DNA of 64,000 nucleotides from Pseudomonas oryzihabitans (GCF_014522265.1 NZ_CP017024.1:3198001-3262000); one strand, 5' to 3'. Counted from the first letter of the stretch, positions 50,756 through 59,616 are shown. Program-made: numbers and translations. The notes: generated from the letters alone by a model not told the origin.

Positions 50756-51229
50756 ATGACCGAGCAAGAGTACCTGATCGCCTGGGCCGTCTACGCCATC
50801 GCCGCGCTGCTGCTGTTGGTGGTGTCTTTCAAGGCCACCGGCTGGCTCTGGCGCTGGCTGCGCGAACCCATCCGGCTGGTGGTGGCCGTGCTGCTGGTGA
50901 CGCCGGCCCTGGTGGATGCCGAGCATGGCCTCTACGCCCCGGCGATCGCCGTGACGGTGCTGGATCTGGTGTTCAAGGTGGGCAACAGCGCCTGGTCGGC
51001 CGTGGCCAACCTGGCGGCCGCCGGCACCATTGGCATAGTGCTCTATCTGATCTTCGTCCTCTGTCGCTGGCTGTACCGGCGCTCCCATCCGCGTCCGGCG
51101 CCGGTCGCCGCAGCGGCGCCGACGGATGATCCGCAACCGGAATCGCCGGTGGCCCCGCGGGCCCCGGCAGCCCCGGTCGAGCGCCGCGAACCCCGGGGAC
51201 GTGGCGAGCGCGTCGAACCCCGCCTGTAA
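50756..51229 (+). CDS. Putative inner-membrane protein of unknown function
   Basis: 157-residue protein with about four hydrophobic segments: residues 8-28, a Val/Leu-rich one at about 40-52, one around 58-72 and one at 85-105. A Pro/Ala/Arg-rich cytoplasmic tail (115-157) follows. It starts at ATG 50756 without a strong Shine-Dalgarno. It is divergent from ptrB. I do not recognise the family; the regular codon structure and membrane pattern support a real gene. Confidence 0.75.
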   Translation: MTEQEYLIAWAVYAIAALLLLVVSFKATGWLWRWLREPIRLVVAVLLVTPALVDAEHGLYAPAIAVTVLDLVFKVGNSAWSAVANLAAAGTIGIVLYLIFVLCRWLYRRSHPRPAPVAAAAPTDDPQPESPVAPRAPAAPVERREPRGRGERVEPRL

Positions 51230-51327
51230 TCCAGGCTTGCGCCCGGGACGTGACCCCTTCAGCATGCTGGCGAAGGGCAGCGGCTGCAGCCGCCGTTGAA
51301 CCAGGCAGCCACCCCGGAGGGACGGAC

Positions 51328-52101
51328 ATGTGCGAATTGCTGGGCATGAGTGCCAACGTGCCCACGGATCTGGTCTTCAGTCTCCAGGGCCTCATGCAGC
51401 GCGGCGGCCGCACCGGTCCGCATCGGGATGGCTGGGGCGTGGCCTTCTACGAGGGCAGGGGACTGCACCTGTTCAAGGATGCCCTGCCAGGCGCCGATTC
51501 CGAGGTGGCCAAGCTGGTCCAGGGCTACCCGATCAAGAGCCATACGGTAATCGGCCATATCCGTCACGCCAACGTCGGGTCGGTCAATCTGGCCAACACC
51601 CATCCCTTCGTGCGGGAACTGGGTGGACGCTACTGGAGCTTTGCCCATAACGGCCAGCTGCAGGATTTCCATCCCGAGCCGCGCTTCTACCGGCCGGTGG
51701 GCGATACCGACAGCGAGACGGCCTTTTGCAGCCTGCTGGATCAGGTCCGCGAGCGCTTTCCCGAACCCGTCCCGGTGGAGATGCTGTTGCCGCAGCTGGT
51801 GAATGCCTGCGATGGCTTTCGCAAGAAGGGCGTCTTCAACTGCCTGCTCAGCGACGGCGACTGGCTGTTCAGCTTCTGCACCACCAAGCTGGCCCATATC
51901 ACCCGCCGCGCCCCCTTCGGTCCGGCCCAGTTGCGCGATGCGGAAGTCCACATCGACTTCAAGGCCGAGACCTCGCCCAACGACGTCGTCACCATCATCG
52001 CCACCGAGCCGTTGACCTCCGACGAGGTCTGGACCCTGCACCAGCCAGGGGAATGGCATCTCTGGTGGGATGGCGAGATCGTCTCCCAGGGCCGCGTCTA
52101 G
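51328..52101 (+). CDS. Class II glutamine amidotransferase (YafJ-type)
   Basis: 257-residue Ntn-hydrolase domain protein. After removal of the initiator Met the nucleophile is Cys2 (MCELLGMSANVPTDLVFSL). Downstream are RGGRTGPHRDGWGVAFY, GHIRHANVGSVNLANTHPF and the Asn of FAHNGQL, the glutamine-binding signature. No acceptor domain is attached, so the amidated substrate is unknown. ATG 51328 follows GGAGGGA. It is probably co-transcribed with the next gene, 18 bases on. Confidence 0.92.
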   Translation: MCELLGMSANVPTDLVFSLQGLMQRGGRTGPHRDGWGVAFYEGRGLHLFKDALPGADSEVAKLVQGYPIKSHTVIGHIRHANVGSVNLANTHPFVRELGGRYWSFAHNGQLQDFHPEPRFYRPVGDTDSETAFCSLLDQVRERFPEPVPVEMLLPQLVNACDGFRKKGVFNCLLSDGDWLFSFCTTKLAHITRRAPFGPAQLRDAEVHIDFKAETSPNDVVTIIATEPLTSDEVWTLHQPGEWHLWWDGEIVSQGRV

Positions 52102-52119
52102 ACAGGAAGCCACACCACG

Positions 52120-52632
52120 ATGCTGCGCAGTTATATTCGTCTGCTGTTGTTTACCCTGGCCTTGCTGGTAGGGGTACAGATTCCCGGCTTCATGCTCGAC
52201 TACGAGCAGCGCGTGGATGCCCATCGCCTGGAGTCCGATCAGGCCCTGAGCGGTTTCAGACGGACCGCGCAGCAGTACTTCGAGGGCAGTCTCGAGGGTC
52301 TGTTGGCGCATTACCAGGCCAGTGACGATCCGGTCTTTCGCAGCGATGCCGACAGTCTCGGCATACTGATACGTCGTAATGCGCTGTTCAACGAAGAGTG
52401 GCAGGCGCTGCAGGGGCCCTGGTACCAGCGGGCCTGGCACATCCTGGTGTCGCCCAACAGCGAACTGCGCGACGAGACCCTGCAGCAGTATCGCTATCAG
52501 GTGGTGCTTACCCCCGAAGCCATCGGCTGGGGAATAGGGCTGGGATTGGCTTTGGCGGTGACGGTGGAAACCCTCGCGCTCTGGCTTTCTATCCTGCTCT
52601 ATCCGCGGCGTCCCGCCCGGCGGGTGTCCTAG
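52120..52632 (+). CDS. DUF2937 family membrane protein
   Basis: 170-residue protein with one membrane segment at each end (about 7-26 and 136-160) and a soluble periplasmic-type central part rich in Glu, Gln and Tyr (DYEQRVDAHRLES, then FRRTAQQYFEGSL). The layout matches DUF2937 proteins, whose function is unknown. It follows the amidotransferase gene by 18 bases. The stop is about 48 bases before the tRNA-Val promoter. Confidence 0.8.
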   Translation: MLRSYIRLLLFTLALLVGVQIPGFMLDYEQRVDAHRLESDQALSGFRRTAQQYFEGSLEGLLAHYQASDDPVFRSDADSLGILIRRNALFNEEWQALQGPWYQRAWHILVSPNSELRDETLQQYRYQVVLTPEAIGWGIGLGLALAVTVETLALWLSILLYPRRPARRVS

Positions 52633-52679
52633 CCTTCAAAAAAATTTCACGTTTTCAGGCGTTTAGCTGAAAAAAGGGC

Positions 52680-52707
52680 TTGACGCTAAAGTCCCGCGCT
52701 GTAGAAT
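52680..52707 (+). promoter_or_regulatory. Sigma70 promoter of tRNA-Val
   Basis: TTGACG at 52680-52685, a 16-base spacer, and TAGAAT at 52702-52707, then a start region about seven bases further, immediately ahead of the tRNA. Close to the TTGACA/TATAAT consensus, as expected for a stable RNA gene. Confidence 0.8.
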
Positions 52708-52720
52708 GCGCACCCACAGC

Positions 52721-52797
52721 AGGCACGTAGCTCAGTTGGTTAGAGCACCACCTTGACATGGTGGGGGTCGTTGGTTCGAATCCAATCGTGCCTACCA
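52721..52797 (+). tRNA. tRNA-Val (anticodon GAC)
   Basis: 77 bases with encoded CCA. The acceptor stem AGGCACG pairs with CGTGCCT. The D-arm is GCTCAGTTGGTTAGAGC. The anticodon stem CCACC/GGTGG encloses the loop TTGACAT (anticodon GAC), and the T-arm contains GGTTCGAATCC. It reads the valine codons GUC and GUU. Confidence 0.97.
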
Positions 52798-52825
52798 AAC
52801 AAAACCCGCACTGCTGGCGGGTAAG

Positions 52826-52858
52826 AAAAAAGGCGATCCGAAAGGGTCGCCTTTTTTC
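52826..52858. terminator. Bidirectional terminator after tRNA-Val
   Basis: Stem AGGCGATCC/GGGTCGCCT with loop GAAA, A-run on the left and T6 on the right. It can end the tRNA transcript and also transcripts from the convergent MFS gene. The rest of the spacer up to 53082 has no recognisable gene; it holds a stop-to-stop open fragment on the plus strand (52970-53086) without a start. Confidence 0.88.
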
Positions 52859-53082
52859 GTTTGGGGTGGATTAGCAAAGTGGTCAGGACTTCAGATCCGT
52901 CCTGGCGATTTGGGCTGATGATTAATAGCGCGGCACCGCCATTCCACCGTCGCAGCTGCCCTTGAGTAGCCACTAGGCCCTCTCGGCAAGCCGCTGGCGC
53001 TGCTGCTCGGCATGCTTCATGACCTGAGTCATTCCAACGGCGTGCTGCTGGCCAGGGTCTTTGCCCCCAAGAAGGCGAGGCG

Positions 53083-54252
53083 CTAGGCGTCTCGCTGCCG
53101 GGCAGTCATCGGCCATGTGAGCGCCACGAATGCCATCCCGCCACCAACCAGCAGCAGCGCGGCACTCAGGCTCCAATGCTGCGCTACGAAGCCGATGGCG
53201 GCCGGGCCAAAGAGAATGCCGGCGTAGCCGATTGTGGTGATCGCTGCAATGGCGTGGCTTGCGGGCATCCGGGTCTGCCTTCCGGCGGCACTGAAGAGCA
53301 CGGGGACGATGTTGGACGCCCCGAGGCCAACCAGCAGAAAGCCTGCGAAGGCAAGGGGCTGGGTAGGTGCCAAGACCGCCATCAGGAAGCCTGCCGCGGC
53401 GAGTAGACCGCCGCCTACGACCACTTTCAGGCCGCCCAGCGTCTTCACGATCCAGTCGCCGGTCAGGCGGCCGATGGTCATCGCCAGTGCGAATACCGTG
53501 TAACCGAAGCCGGCCTGCGCCGGCTCTACACCATGCGCATCGATCAGGAACAGGGCGCTCCAGTCCAGGATCGCGCCTTCGCCGAGAAAGATCAGAAAAC
53601 AGAGCAGGCCGATGAAGGCGACGATCCCGCGCGGCAACGTGAACAGCGGAGTATGCCCGGCGTCATGATTGCCGTAGGGCAGCAGACCCTTGATTGAGGC
53701 CGCGAGTAGAAGGATCAACAACGCGCTGAACACCAGGGTCGCAACCAGCGGTTGGATTCCAGCCCCCAGCAGAACGCTCATGCCGCCGGCGCCGACGATC
53801 CCGCCGACACTGAACAGGCCGTGGAAGCCGGACATCATGTTGCGCCCGCTGTCCTTCTCGACCATCACGGCCTGGATGTTGATTGCGACATCCAGAGCGC
53901 CAACGCTGGCCCCGAACAGGGCCAGGGCTATGGCCATGCCGAGAAGCGAATCGGCGACCGCAAGCAGCGGCAGCACCAGCGCCAGTGCCACCGAGCTGGT
54001 CGCGATCACCGCACGGCATCCGAAGCGGCTGGCGAGGATGCCGACGATGGGCATCGCGACAATGGATCCCAGGCCCAGGCAAAGCAGCAGGAGGCCAAGC
54101 GTCGAATCATCGGCGCCGATCCTCGCCTTGGCGACGGGCACCAGGGGTGCCCACGCGGCCATGGCCGAACCCGCAATGAGGAAGCCGGCGCGGGTCGCCC
54201 ATTGCTCGATCGCTCCCGAAGGCTGTTGGGCGGCGAGTTGCACATGTTGCAT
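53083..54252 (-). CDS. MFS transporter (YbjJ-like)
   Basis: 389-residue major-facilitator-superfamily protein with about 12 membrane segments. The first half keeps the loop 2-3 pattern GILASRFGCRAV and the segment-5 region GFHGLFSVGGIVGA; the second half has the repeat equivalent GRLTGDWIVKTLGG. It resembles the YbjJ/fucose-permease-like group; the substrate is unknown. ATG 54252 (MQHVQLAAQ) was taken, with GGAGCC a few bases upstream. The gene lies in a loosely packed stretch next to tRNA-Val. Confidence 0.9.
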   Translation of the reverse strand: MQHVQLAAQQPSGAIEQWATRAGFLIAGSAMAAWAPLVPVAKARIGADDSTLGLLLLCLGLGSIVAMPIVGILASRFGCRAVIATSSVALALVLPLLAVADSLLGMAIALALFGASVGALDVAINIQAVMVEKDSGRNMMSGFHGLFSVGGIVGAGGMSVLLGAGIQPLVATLVFSALLILLLAASIKGLLPYGNHDAGHTPLFTLPRGIVAFIGLLCFLIFLGEGAILDWSALFLIDAHGVEPAQAGFGYTVFALAMTIGRLTGDWIVKTLGGLKVVVGGGLLAAAGFLMAVLAPTQPLAFAGFLLVGLGASNIVPVLFSAAGRQTRMPASHAIAAITTIGYAGILFGPAAIGFVAQHWSLSAALLLVGGGMAFVALTWPMTARQRDA

Positions 54253-54317
54253 TGGTGAGGCTCCGAAATAAGACGGCAGTAGGGGTAATCACACCTCATA
54301 CCAGTGTTAGCTGATCA

Positions 54318-54351
54318 TGCATGATTAAGCAAGATTACGCACAATCGTGCA
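54318..54351. promoter_or_regulatory. Candidate operator upstream of the MFS gene
   Basis: Imperfect dyad TGCATGATT (54318-54326) and AATCGTGCA (54343-54351), with a near-direct repeat GATTAAGCA/GATTACGCA in between. It lies about 66 bases upstream of the MFS start codon on its 5' side. It looks like a repressor or activator site, but no regulator gene is adjacent. Confidence 0.45.
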
Positions 54352-54818
54352 TTTCAGGACGATATGCGCAGAGCTGGATGACCATGTTTGATCCGAGCGT
54401 TGGCAGCCGCCTGGCGGGGAGGTATCGGCGGGGCCTGGTAGCTCTGCCTGCGGGGAGGTGAAGGCCTGTACGAACTTGTGGGCGAAGTGGAGCTGCAACG
54501 CGCCAACAGGCCTGGGTGTCATCTGCACACCGACTGCCTTTCCTGCAGCGGCAGCCCCTGTCTGGCGCCTTGAAGTTTTAGGTGCCGGCGGCTGTGGACA
54601 GCTGTCGCCAAGGCTTATGCGGGGAGGGGTATGGGTTTGGGGCAGCTGGACCTGGCAAAACGAAATTCCCATCGGTGGCGGGTAATAGAAAGGGCGATCC
54701 GAGAGATCGCCCTTTTCGTGTTTGCCTGTGCTGTACGCCGTGATCGAGGCGGACTTGCCGGGCATGGAGTCGTTTAACCGGGCGACCTTGCGATCGCCCT
54801 GTTGTGCGTCCCAAGCCA
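54352..54818 (+). other. 467-base spacer without a convincing gene
   Basis: Open frames here are short, low-complexity and cross a terminator hairpin, so none is called. The stretch contains that hairpin at 54692-54712 and, around it (54674-54723), a sequence similar to the DNA just downstream of tRNA-Val (about 52814-52858). Otherwise I see nothing I can name; it may hold decayed coding sequence. Confidence 0.6.
54688..54716. terminator. Hairpin terminator downstream of the YfdX gene
   Basis: Stem GGGCGATC/GATCGCCC with loop CGAGA, T4 on the plus-strand side and TTTCTATT on the minus-strand side. On the minus strand it lies about 106 bases after the yfdX-family stop. Confidence 0.7.
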
Positions 54819-55526
54819 TCAACTGCTCGGGGTGACGGTCTCGGTGAAGGAGCCTGCCGGCTGCAGCCCGTGCTTGTTCGCCGTGAAGTCCAGGGCCGTC
54901 GAGGCATAGCGCACGCCATCCTGAACCTGCTTGAGCGTCAGGTTGGCCTCATAGAACTTGTCGCTGGCCAGTTGCTTGGCCGCCTGGTCGACGTCCGTCA
55001 TGGTCTGCTTGAGCGGTGCCAGGGCAATGGCCGTATCGATATCCACATCGGCCAGGCGCAGGGTTTCCGCAGCACCCTTGGCGTCGCCATGTTTGAGTTT
55101 GTTATTGGCATCGGCCACTGCCTTAACTTTCTGCGGGCTGGCCATATAACTGTCCTGCACCACGGTATCGCCCCAGATAGGTAACCAGGAGGTTACGGTG
55201 GTACTGGTATCGGCCTTGCCGTGATTATCCTTGACCTGTAATTCACTCGCGGCTTTTTTCAGCGCGGTATTATCCGACTGCGCCAGTTTGAGTGCCTGCT
55301 GGGCGTCCTTGACATGGGACACCGCTTGCTTAGTTTGCCCCTGGAAGAGCTCCAGGCGTGCCGCGGAGATGTCGGTGAAGGCCCGTTGCCCCTGGGTGGA
55401 CAGGGCCTGGAAGCTGCCCAGTTCGTTTGCCGAGGGGGCTTGGTTCGCGGCGATGGCCGCAGACGAGCAGGCGGCTACGATGGCGACGACCAGCATGCTC
55501 TTTGCCAGTTTATTCTTGACGTTCAT
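54819..55526 (-). CDS. YfdX family protein
   Basis: 235-residue exported protein with a signal peptide (MNVKNKLAKSMLVVAIVAA, cleavage near AIAA, about residue 27) and a mostly helical YfdX domain. Typical features are ALSTQGQRAFTDISAARLEL, QQALKLAQSDNTALKKAASE and an invariant-looking WLPIWGDTVVQDSY in the middle. YfdX proteins are tied to acid or envelope stress in enterobacteria; the mechanism is unclear. ATG 55526 follows GGAGGCAGCAA. Upstream of it, 55527-55930 is a 404-base spacer. Confidence 0.85.
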   Translation of the reverse strand: MNVKNKLAKSMLVVAIVAACSSAAIAANQAPSANELGSFQALSTQGQRAFTDISAARLELFQGQTKQAVSHVKDAQQALKLAQSDNTALKKAASELQVKDNHGKADTSTTVTSWLPIWGDTVVQDSYMASPQKVKAVADANNKLKHGDAKGAAETLRLADVDIDTAIALAPLKQTMTDVDQAAKQLASDKFYEANLTLKQVQDGVRYASTALDFTANKHGLQPAGSFTETVTPSS

Positions 55527-55930
55527 TTGCTGCCTCCAGCGGATATGCAATTGAAGTAAGGCTATCGCTCAGGTACCAGAACCAGGTTCTGCAGTGCCTG
55601 GAATCGATACTCCGCCGTATCGCTTAACACTGGATTAATAAAAGCGGAGCTTTCTTGAATAGCTGCTGAACGAGTTCGCTTGGCTAATCTGGGTGATCTT
55701 GCTGCGCATTAATCAAGGTGAGTATTTGATCGAGTCCGGCATAATTTTGTTTTGCGCGGTAAAACTTTTCGGAAGTCCACGTCGGTCTTCCGTGGATCAT
55801 TCGAATAGGGGTGTGACCGCTTGCCTCGGTCGTGAGGCCCCGGGTTTTCACGTAGACTGACGGATGATTTTTCTTGGGCTTCGTTGCTTCGCCAGGCGCG
55901 AGCAGGGCCCGTTACCGCGAGGAGCAAGTC
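55527..55930 (+). other. 404-base spacer, AT-richer than its surroundings
   Basis: Separates the divergent YfdX and small membrane protein genes and should hold both promoters. Parts (about 55610-55760) are clearly richer in A/T than the flanks. No RNA gene or convincing small gene was recognised. Confidence 0.6.
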
Positions 55931-56212
55931 ATGACGCAGGGTGGTGAAGGCCGGCAGATCGGCAAGGGTGGTTGCCTGGGATTGATCCTGCTGTCGATCC
56001 TGTTCGCGGTCGTGGTCTTCGGCTCCATCATCTACGTCTATCGCCACAATGCGACGCCGGTCAGCCGCGCCAACGAGCAGCAGGCCATCGACCAGTGCCT
56101 GGCGCGGGCCAACGCCGCGGACACCTCGCCGGCCGATCGCCAGGCGCTGATGGAAAACTGCCAGGAAATGCAGAAGCAGTTCCTCAAGAAGTACCCCGAT
56201 GCGGCGCGCTAG
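55931..56212 (+). CDS. Small single-pass membrane protein of unknown function
   Basis: 93-residue protein: a short polar N-terminus, one membrane helix (about residues 16-37, LGLILLSILFAVVVFGSIIYVY) and a soluble helical tail with Gln/Asp/Cys (QQAIDQCLARANA, then MENCQEMQKQFLKKYPD). The two tail cysteines are spaced for a possible disulfide. ATG 55931 follows GAGGAGC. No family recognised. Confidence 0.72.
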   Translation: MTQGGEGRQIGKGGCLGLILLSILFAVVVFGSIIYVYRHNATPVSRANEQQAIDQCLARANAADTSPADRQALMENCQEMQKQFLKKYPDAAR

Positions 56213-56256
56213 GTAGATGACAGTCCCTTGCGAGGTTGCGCTAGGTCTCAGTTTCT

Positions 56257-56294
56257 GAAAGGATTTCCGTCCCAAACTTTCCAGTGATCCTTTC
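56257..56294 (+). other. Inverted repeat upstream of thrS
   Basis: Perfect 8-bp arms GAAAGGAT/ATCCTTTC separated by 22 bases, 125 bases before the thrS start. No T-run follows. It could be a leader structure or the tail of the preceding gene's transcript; nothing more can be said. Confidence 0.35.
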
Positions 56295-56418
56295 GCGTCG
56301 CCCGGAATGCCTTGCGGCCCTGCCACTGTGCGGCGGGATTTCCAGCGGTGCGGCTGCTTACTGGCCAATCCCACCATGTGGCCCTTGGTATGGGTCACCA
56401 CTGAGTTGAGGAGGCGCC

Positions 56419-58341
56419 ATGCCTGTCATTACTCTCCCTGACGGTAGCCAACGTCCATTCGACAAGCCCGTCACCGTAGCCGAAGTCGCCCAGTCCATTG
56501 GTGCCGGTCTTGCCAAGGCCACCATCGCCGGTCGCGTCGACGGCCAGCTGCGCGATGCCAGCGATCTCATCGAGCAGGATGCCAACCTGCAGATCATCAC
56601 CGCCAAGGACGAGGACGGTCTGGAGATCATCCGCCACTCCTGCGCCCACCTGGTGGGTCATGCGGTCAAGCAGCTGTTCCCGACCGCCAGGATGGTCATT
56701 GGTCCGGTGATCGATGAGGGCTTCTACTACGACATCGCCTTCGAGCGTCCCTTTACCCTCGATGACCTCTCGGCCATCGAGACGCGGATGCGCGAGCTGA
56801 TCGACAAGGACTACGACGTCATCAAGAAGATGACGCCGCGCGCCGAGGTCATCGAGGTGTTCAAGGCCCGGGGTGAGGAGTACAAGCTGCGCCTGATCGA
56901 CGACATGCCCGAGGAGCAGGCCATGGGCCTGTACTACCACGAGGAATACGTCGACATGTGCCGGGGCCCCCATGTGCCCAACACCCGTTTCCTCAAGGCG
57001 TTCAAGCTGACCAAGCTGTCCGGCGCCTACTGGCGTGGCGACGCCAAGAACGAACAGCTGCAGCGCATCTATGGCACCGCCTGGGCGGACAAGAAGCAGC
57101 TGGCGGCCTATATCCAGCGCATCGAGGAAGCCGAGAAGCGCGACCATCGTCGCATCGGCAAGCAGCTCGACCTCTTCCACCTGCAGGAAGAAGCGCCCGG
57201 CATGGTGTTCTGGCACGCCAATGGCTGGACCGTCTACCAGGTGCTCGAGCAGTACATGCGCAAGGTCCAGCGCGACCACGGCTACCAGGAGATCAAGACG
57301 CCCCAGGTGGTCGATCGCGTTCTGTGGGAGCGTTCGGGTCACTGGTCCAACTACGCCGAAGGCATGTTCACCACGGCCTCGGAAAGTCGTGACTTCGCGA
57401 TCAAGCCGATGAACTGCCCCTGCCATGTGCAGGTGTTCAACCAGGGCCTGAAGTCCTACCGCGACCTGCCGCTGCGCCTGGCCGAATTCGGTGCCTGCCA
57501 CCGCAATGAGCCGTCCGGTGCCTTGCACGGCATCATGCGCGTGCGCGGCTTCACCCAGGATGACGCCCACATCTTCTGCACGGAAGAGCAGGTCAAGCAG
57601 GAAGCCGACAACTTCATCAAGCTGACCCTGCAGGTCTATGCCGACTTCGGTTTCACCGACGTGATCATGAAGCTCTCCACCCGGCCGGCCAAACGCGTCG
57701 GTTCCGAAGAGCTGTGGGATCGCGCCGAGAAGGCCCTGGCCGATGCGCTGGATGCCTCGGGTCTGGACTGGGAATACCAGCCGGGCGAGGGCGCCTTCTA
57801 CGGGCCGAAGATCGAATTCACCCTCAAGGACTGCCTGGGTCGTCAATGGCAGTGTGGTACCCTGCAATACGATCCGAACCTCCCGGAGCGTCTCGATGCC
57901 AGCTACATCTCCGAGGACAACAGCCGTCAGCGTCCAGTGATGCTGCACCGCGCCATCCTCGGTTCCTTCGAGCGTTTCATCGGCATGCTCATCGAGCACT
58001 ATGCCGGTCTGTTCCCGGCGTGGCTCGCTCCGACCCAGGCGGTGGTGCTCAATATCACCGACAAGCAGGCCGATTTTGCCCAGCAGGTCGTCGGCGAATT
58101 GAACGCTGAGGGCTTCCGAGCCAAAGCCGACTTGAGAAACGAGAAGATCGGCTTTAAAATCCGTGAGCATACTTTGCTCAAGGTTCCCTATCTCCTGGTT
58201 ATTGGAGACCGGGAGGTTGAGACACGATCCGTTGCCGTGCGTACCCGTGAAGGCGTTGACCTAGGCTCCATGCCCGTCGAGCGTTTCCGCGAGCTGCTCA
58301 CGCAAGCGGTTTCCCGGCGTGGCCGGCAAGATTCGGAGTAA
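56419..58341 (+). CDS. thrS: Threonine--tRNA ligase
   Basis: Class II aminoacyl-tRNA synthetase, 640 residues. An N-terminal TGS domain (1-62, starting [18 protein letters not shown]) is followed by the editing domain ([16 protein letters not shown]) and the catalytic domain with zinc ligands in [10 protein letters not shown] and a later His. Class II motifs are [14 protein letters not shown] and, near the end of the domain, [20 protein letters not shown]-terminal anticodon-binding domain closes the protein. GAGGAG precedes the ATG. The last base of its TAA is the first base of the proposed infC start. Confidence 0.98.
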   Translation: MPVITLPDGSQRPFDKPVTVAEVAQSIGAGLAKATIAGRVDGQLRDASDLIEQDANLQIITAKDEDGLEIIRHSCAHLVGHAVKQLFPTARMVIGPVIDEGFYYDIAFERPFTLDDLSAIETRMRELIDKDYDVIKKMTPRAEVIEVFKARGEEYKLRLIDDMPEEQAMGLYYHEEYVDMCRGPHVPNTRFLKAFKLTKLSGAYWRGDAKNEQLQRIYGTAWADKKQLAAYIQRIEEAEKRDHRRIGKQLDLFHLQEEAPGMVFWHANGWTVYQVLEQYMRKVQRDHGYQEIKTPQVVDRVLWERSGHWSNYAEGMFTTASESRDFAIKPMNCPCHVQVFNQGLKSYRDLPLRLAEFGACHRNEPSGALHGIMRVRGFTQDDAHIFCTEEQVKQEADNFIKLTLQVYADFGFTDVIMKLSTRPAKRVGSEELWDRAEKALADALDASGLDWEYQPGEGAFYGPKIEFTLKDCLGRQWQCGTLQYDPNLPERLDASYISEDNSRQRPVMLHRAILGSFERFIGMLIEHYAGLFPAWLAPTQAVVLNITDKQADFAQQVVGELNAEGFRAKADLRNEKIGFKIREHTLLKVPYLLVIGDREVETRSVAVRTREGVDLGSMPVERFRELLTQAVSRRGRQDSE

Positions 58342-58895
58342 TCACTATCAAGCAGCGTGACATGAGACAAGACAAGCGAGCCGCACCCCGGGCACCGATC
58401 AACGAAAATATCACCGCCCGGGAAGTTCGCCTTATTGGCGCCGATGGTCAGCAAGTAGGCATCGTCTCCATCCAGGAGGCCCTGCAGGCTGCTGAAGACG
58501 CCAAGCTGGATCTGGTGGAAATCACCGCCGACGCCCTACCTCCGGTCTGCCGGATCATGGACTACGGCAAGCACGTCTTCGAGAAGAAGAAGCAAGTCGC
58601 GGCGGCGAAGAAGAACCAGAAGCAGGCTCAGGTCAAAGAAATCAAGTTTCGTCCAGGGACGGAAGAAGGGGATTACCAGGTAAAACTACGCAACCTGGTA
58701 CGTTTCCTAACCGAGGGGGACAAGGCCAAGGTCTCGTTGAGATTCCGCGGCCGGGAGATGGCCCACCAGGAGCTGGGCATGGAGCTGTTGAAGCGGGTCG
58801 AAGCTGACCTCGTCGAACACGGCGCCGTTGAGCAGCATCCTAAGATGGAAGGACGCCAACTCATCATGGTCATCGCCCCCAAGAAGAAAAAGTAA
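58341..58895 (+). CDS. infC: Translation initiation factor IF-3 (ATC start)
   Basis: Binds the 30S subunit, blocks 50S joining and checks the start codon. The 184-residue length assumes translation from ATC 58341, which gives M-T-I-K-Q-R-D-M-R and matches the pseudomonad N-terminus M-T-I-K-R-E-M-R that I recall. GGAG lies only two bases before it. The first ATG, at 58362, would drop seven residues. AUU/AUC starts are the known basis of IF-3 autoregulation. The body is typical: [19 protein letters not shown], then [18 protein letters not shown], then [11 protein letters not shown]. Confidence 0.93.
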   Translation: MTIKQRDMRQDKRAAPRAPINENITAREVRLIGADGQQVGIVSIQEALQAAEDAKLDLVEITADALPPVCRIMDYGKHVFEKKKQVAAAKKNQKQAQVKEIKFRPGTEEGDYQVKLRNLVRFLTEGDKAKVSLRFRGREMAHQELGMELLKRVEADLVEHGAVEQHPKMEGRQLIMVIAPKKKK

Positions 58896-58956
58896 CTACC
58901 AGGGCACTGGCAGGCCTTGCTGTTATGCGTAATCACTCAATGCGGAGTATCCGAAC

Positions 58957-59151
58957 ATGCCAAAGATGAAAACCAAAAGCGGCGCTGCGAAGCGCTTCGT
59001 GAAAACTGCTGGTGGCATCAAGCACAAGCACGCTTTCAAGAGCCACATTCTGACCAAGATGACCACCAAGCGTAAGCGTCAGCTGCGCGGTACGTCGCTG
59101 ATGCATGCATCCGACGTCCAAAAGGTCGAGCGCATGCTGCGCCTTCGTTAA
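58957..59151 (+). CDS. rpmI: Large-subunit ribosomal protein bL35
   Basis: 64-residue basic protein, starting [20 protein letters not shown] and ending RMLRLR, both typical of L35. It stands 61 bases after infC and 30 before rplT. In E. coli L20 represses translation of this pair through the rpmI leader; whether the same holds here was not checked. Confidence 0.97.
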   Translation: MPKMKTKSGAAKRFVKTAGGIKHKHAFKSHILTKMTTKRKRQLRGTSLMHASDVQKVERMLRLR

Positions 59152-59181
59152 TCCTGGTTAAGAATTTAAAGGAAGTTACTC

Positions 59182-59538
59182 ATGGCTCGTGTTAAGCGTG
59201 GCGTTATCGCTCGTCGCCGTCACAAGAAAATCCTGAAGCTCGCAAAAGGCTACTACGGTGCCCGTTCGCGCGTCTTCCGCGTCGCTAAGCAAGCGGTAAT
59301 CAAGGCAGGCCAATACGCCTACCGCGACCGCCGTCAGAAGAAGCGTCAGTTCCGCGCTCTGTGGATCGCTCGTATCAACGCTGGTGCTCGTATCAACGGT
59401 CTGTCCTACAGCCGTCTGATCGCCGGCCTGAAAAAAGCGGCCATCGAGATCGACCGTAAGGTACTGGCCGATCTGGCCGTGAACGAAAAAGCGGCGTTTG
59501 CTGCGATTGTCGAGAAAGCTAAAGCTTCGCTGGCTTAA
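59182..59538 (+). CDS. rplT: Large-subunit ribosomal protein bL20
   Basis: 118-residue protein needed early in 50S assembly. The N-terminal extension ([20 protein letters not shown]) and the globular part ([20 protein letters not shown]) are standard. AAGGAAG precedes the ATG. Followed by a strong terminator before pheS. Confidence 0.98.
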   Translation: MARVKRGVIARRRHKKILKLAKGYYGARSRVFRVAKQAVIKAGQYAYRDRRQKKRQFRALWIARINAGARINGLSYSRLIAGLKKAAIEIDRKVLADLAVNEKAAFAAIVEKAKASLA

Positions 59539-59580
59539 GCCCCCGGCAATCTCGCGTCTCTGGCGCGAAGCAACGTTATC

Positions 59581-59616
59581 AATAGGGGAAGAGCCTCATA
59601 GCTCTTCCCCTATTTT
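59581..59616 (+). terminator. Intrinsic terminator or attenuator between rplT and pheS
   Basis: A long stem, AATAGGGGAAGAGC paired with GCTCTTCCCCTATT and loop CTCATA, ends in TTTT. It lies only 18 bases before the pheS ATG. The short interval after it makes an independent promoter for pheS between hairpin and ATG unlikely, so it may act as an attenuator of read-through. No leader peptide rich in Phe codons was seen in 59539-59580. Confidence 0.88.

Noticed and set aside
52740..52973. Minus-strand open frame crossing tRNA-Val and its terminator
   Set aside because: It translates part of the tRNA (the DWIRTNDPHH type of artefact) and the terminator hairpin, so it is not a gene.
54325..54822. 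165-codon minus-strand open frame downstream of the YfdX gene
   Set aside because: It reads through the terminator hairpin, is Pro/Ser/Gln-rich with no family pattern, and has no ribosome site.
56395..58170. A 591-codon open frame opposite thrS
   Set aside because: Antisense shadow of a highly conserved synthetase gene; no independent support.
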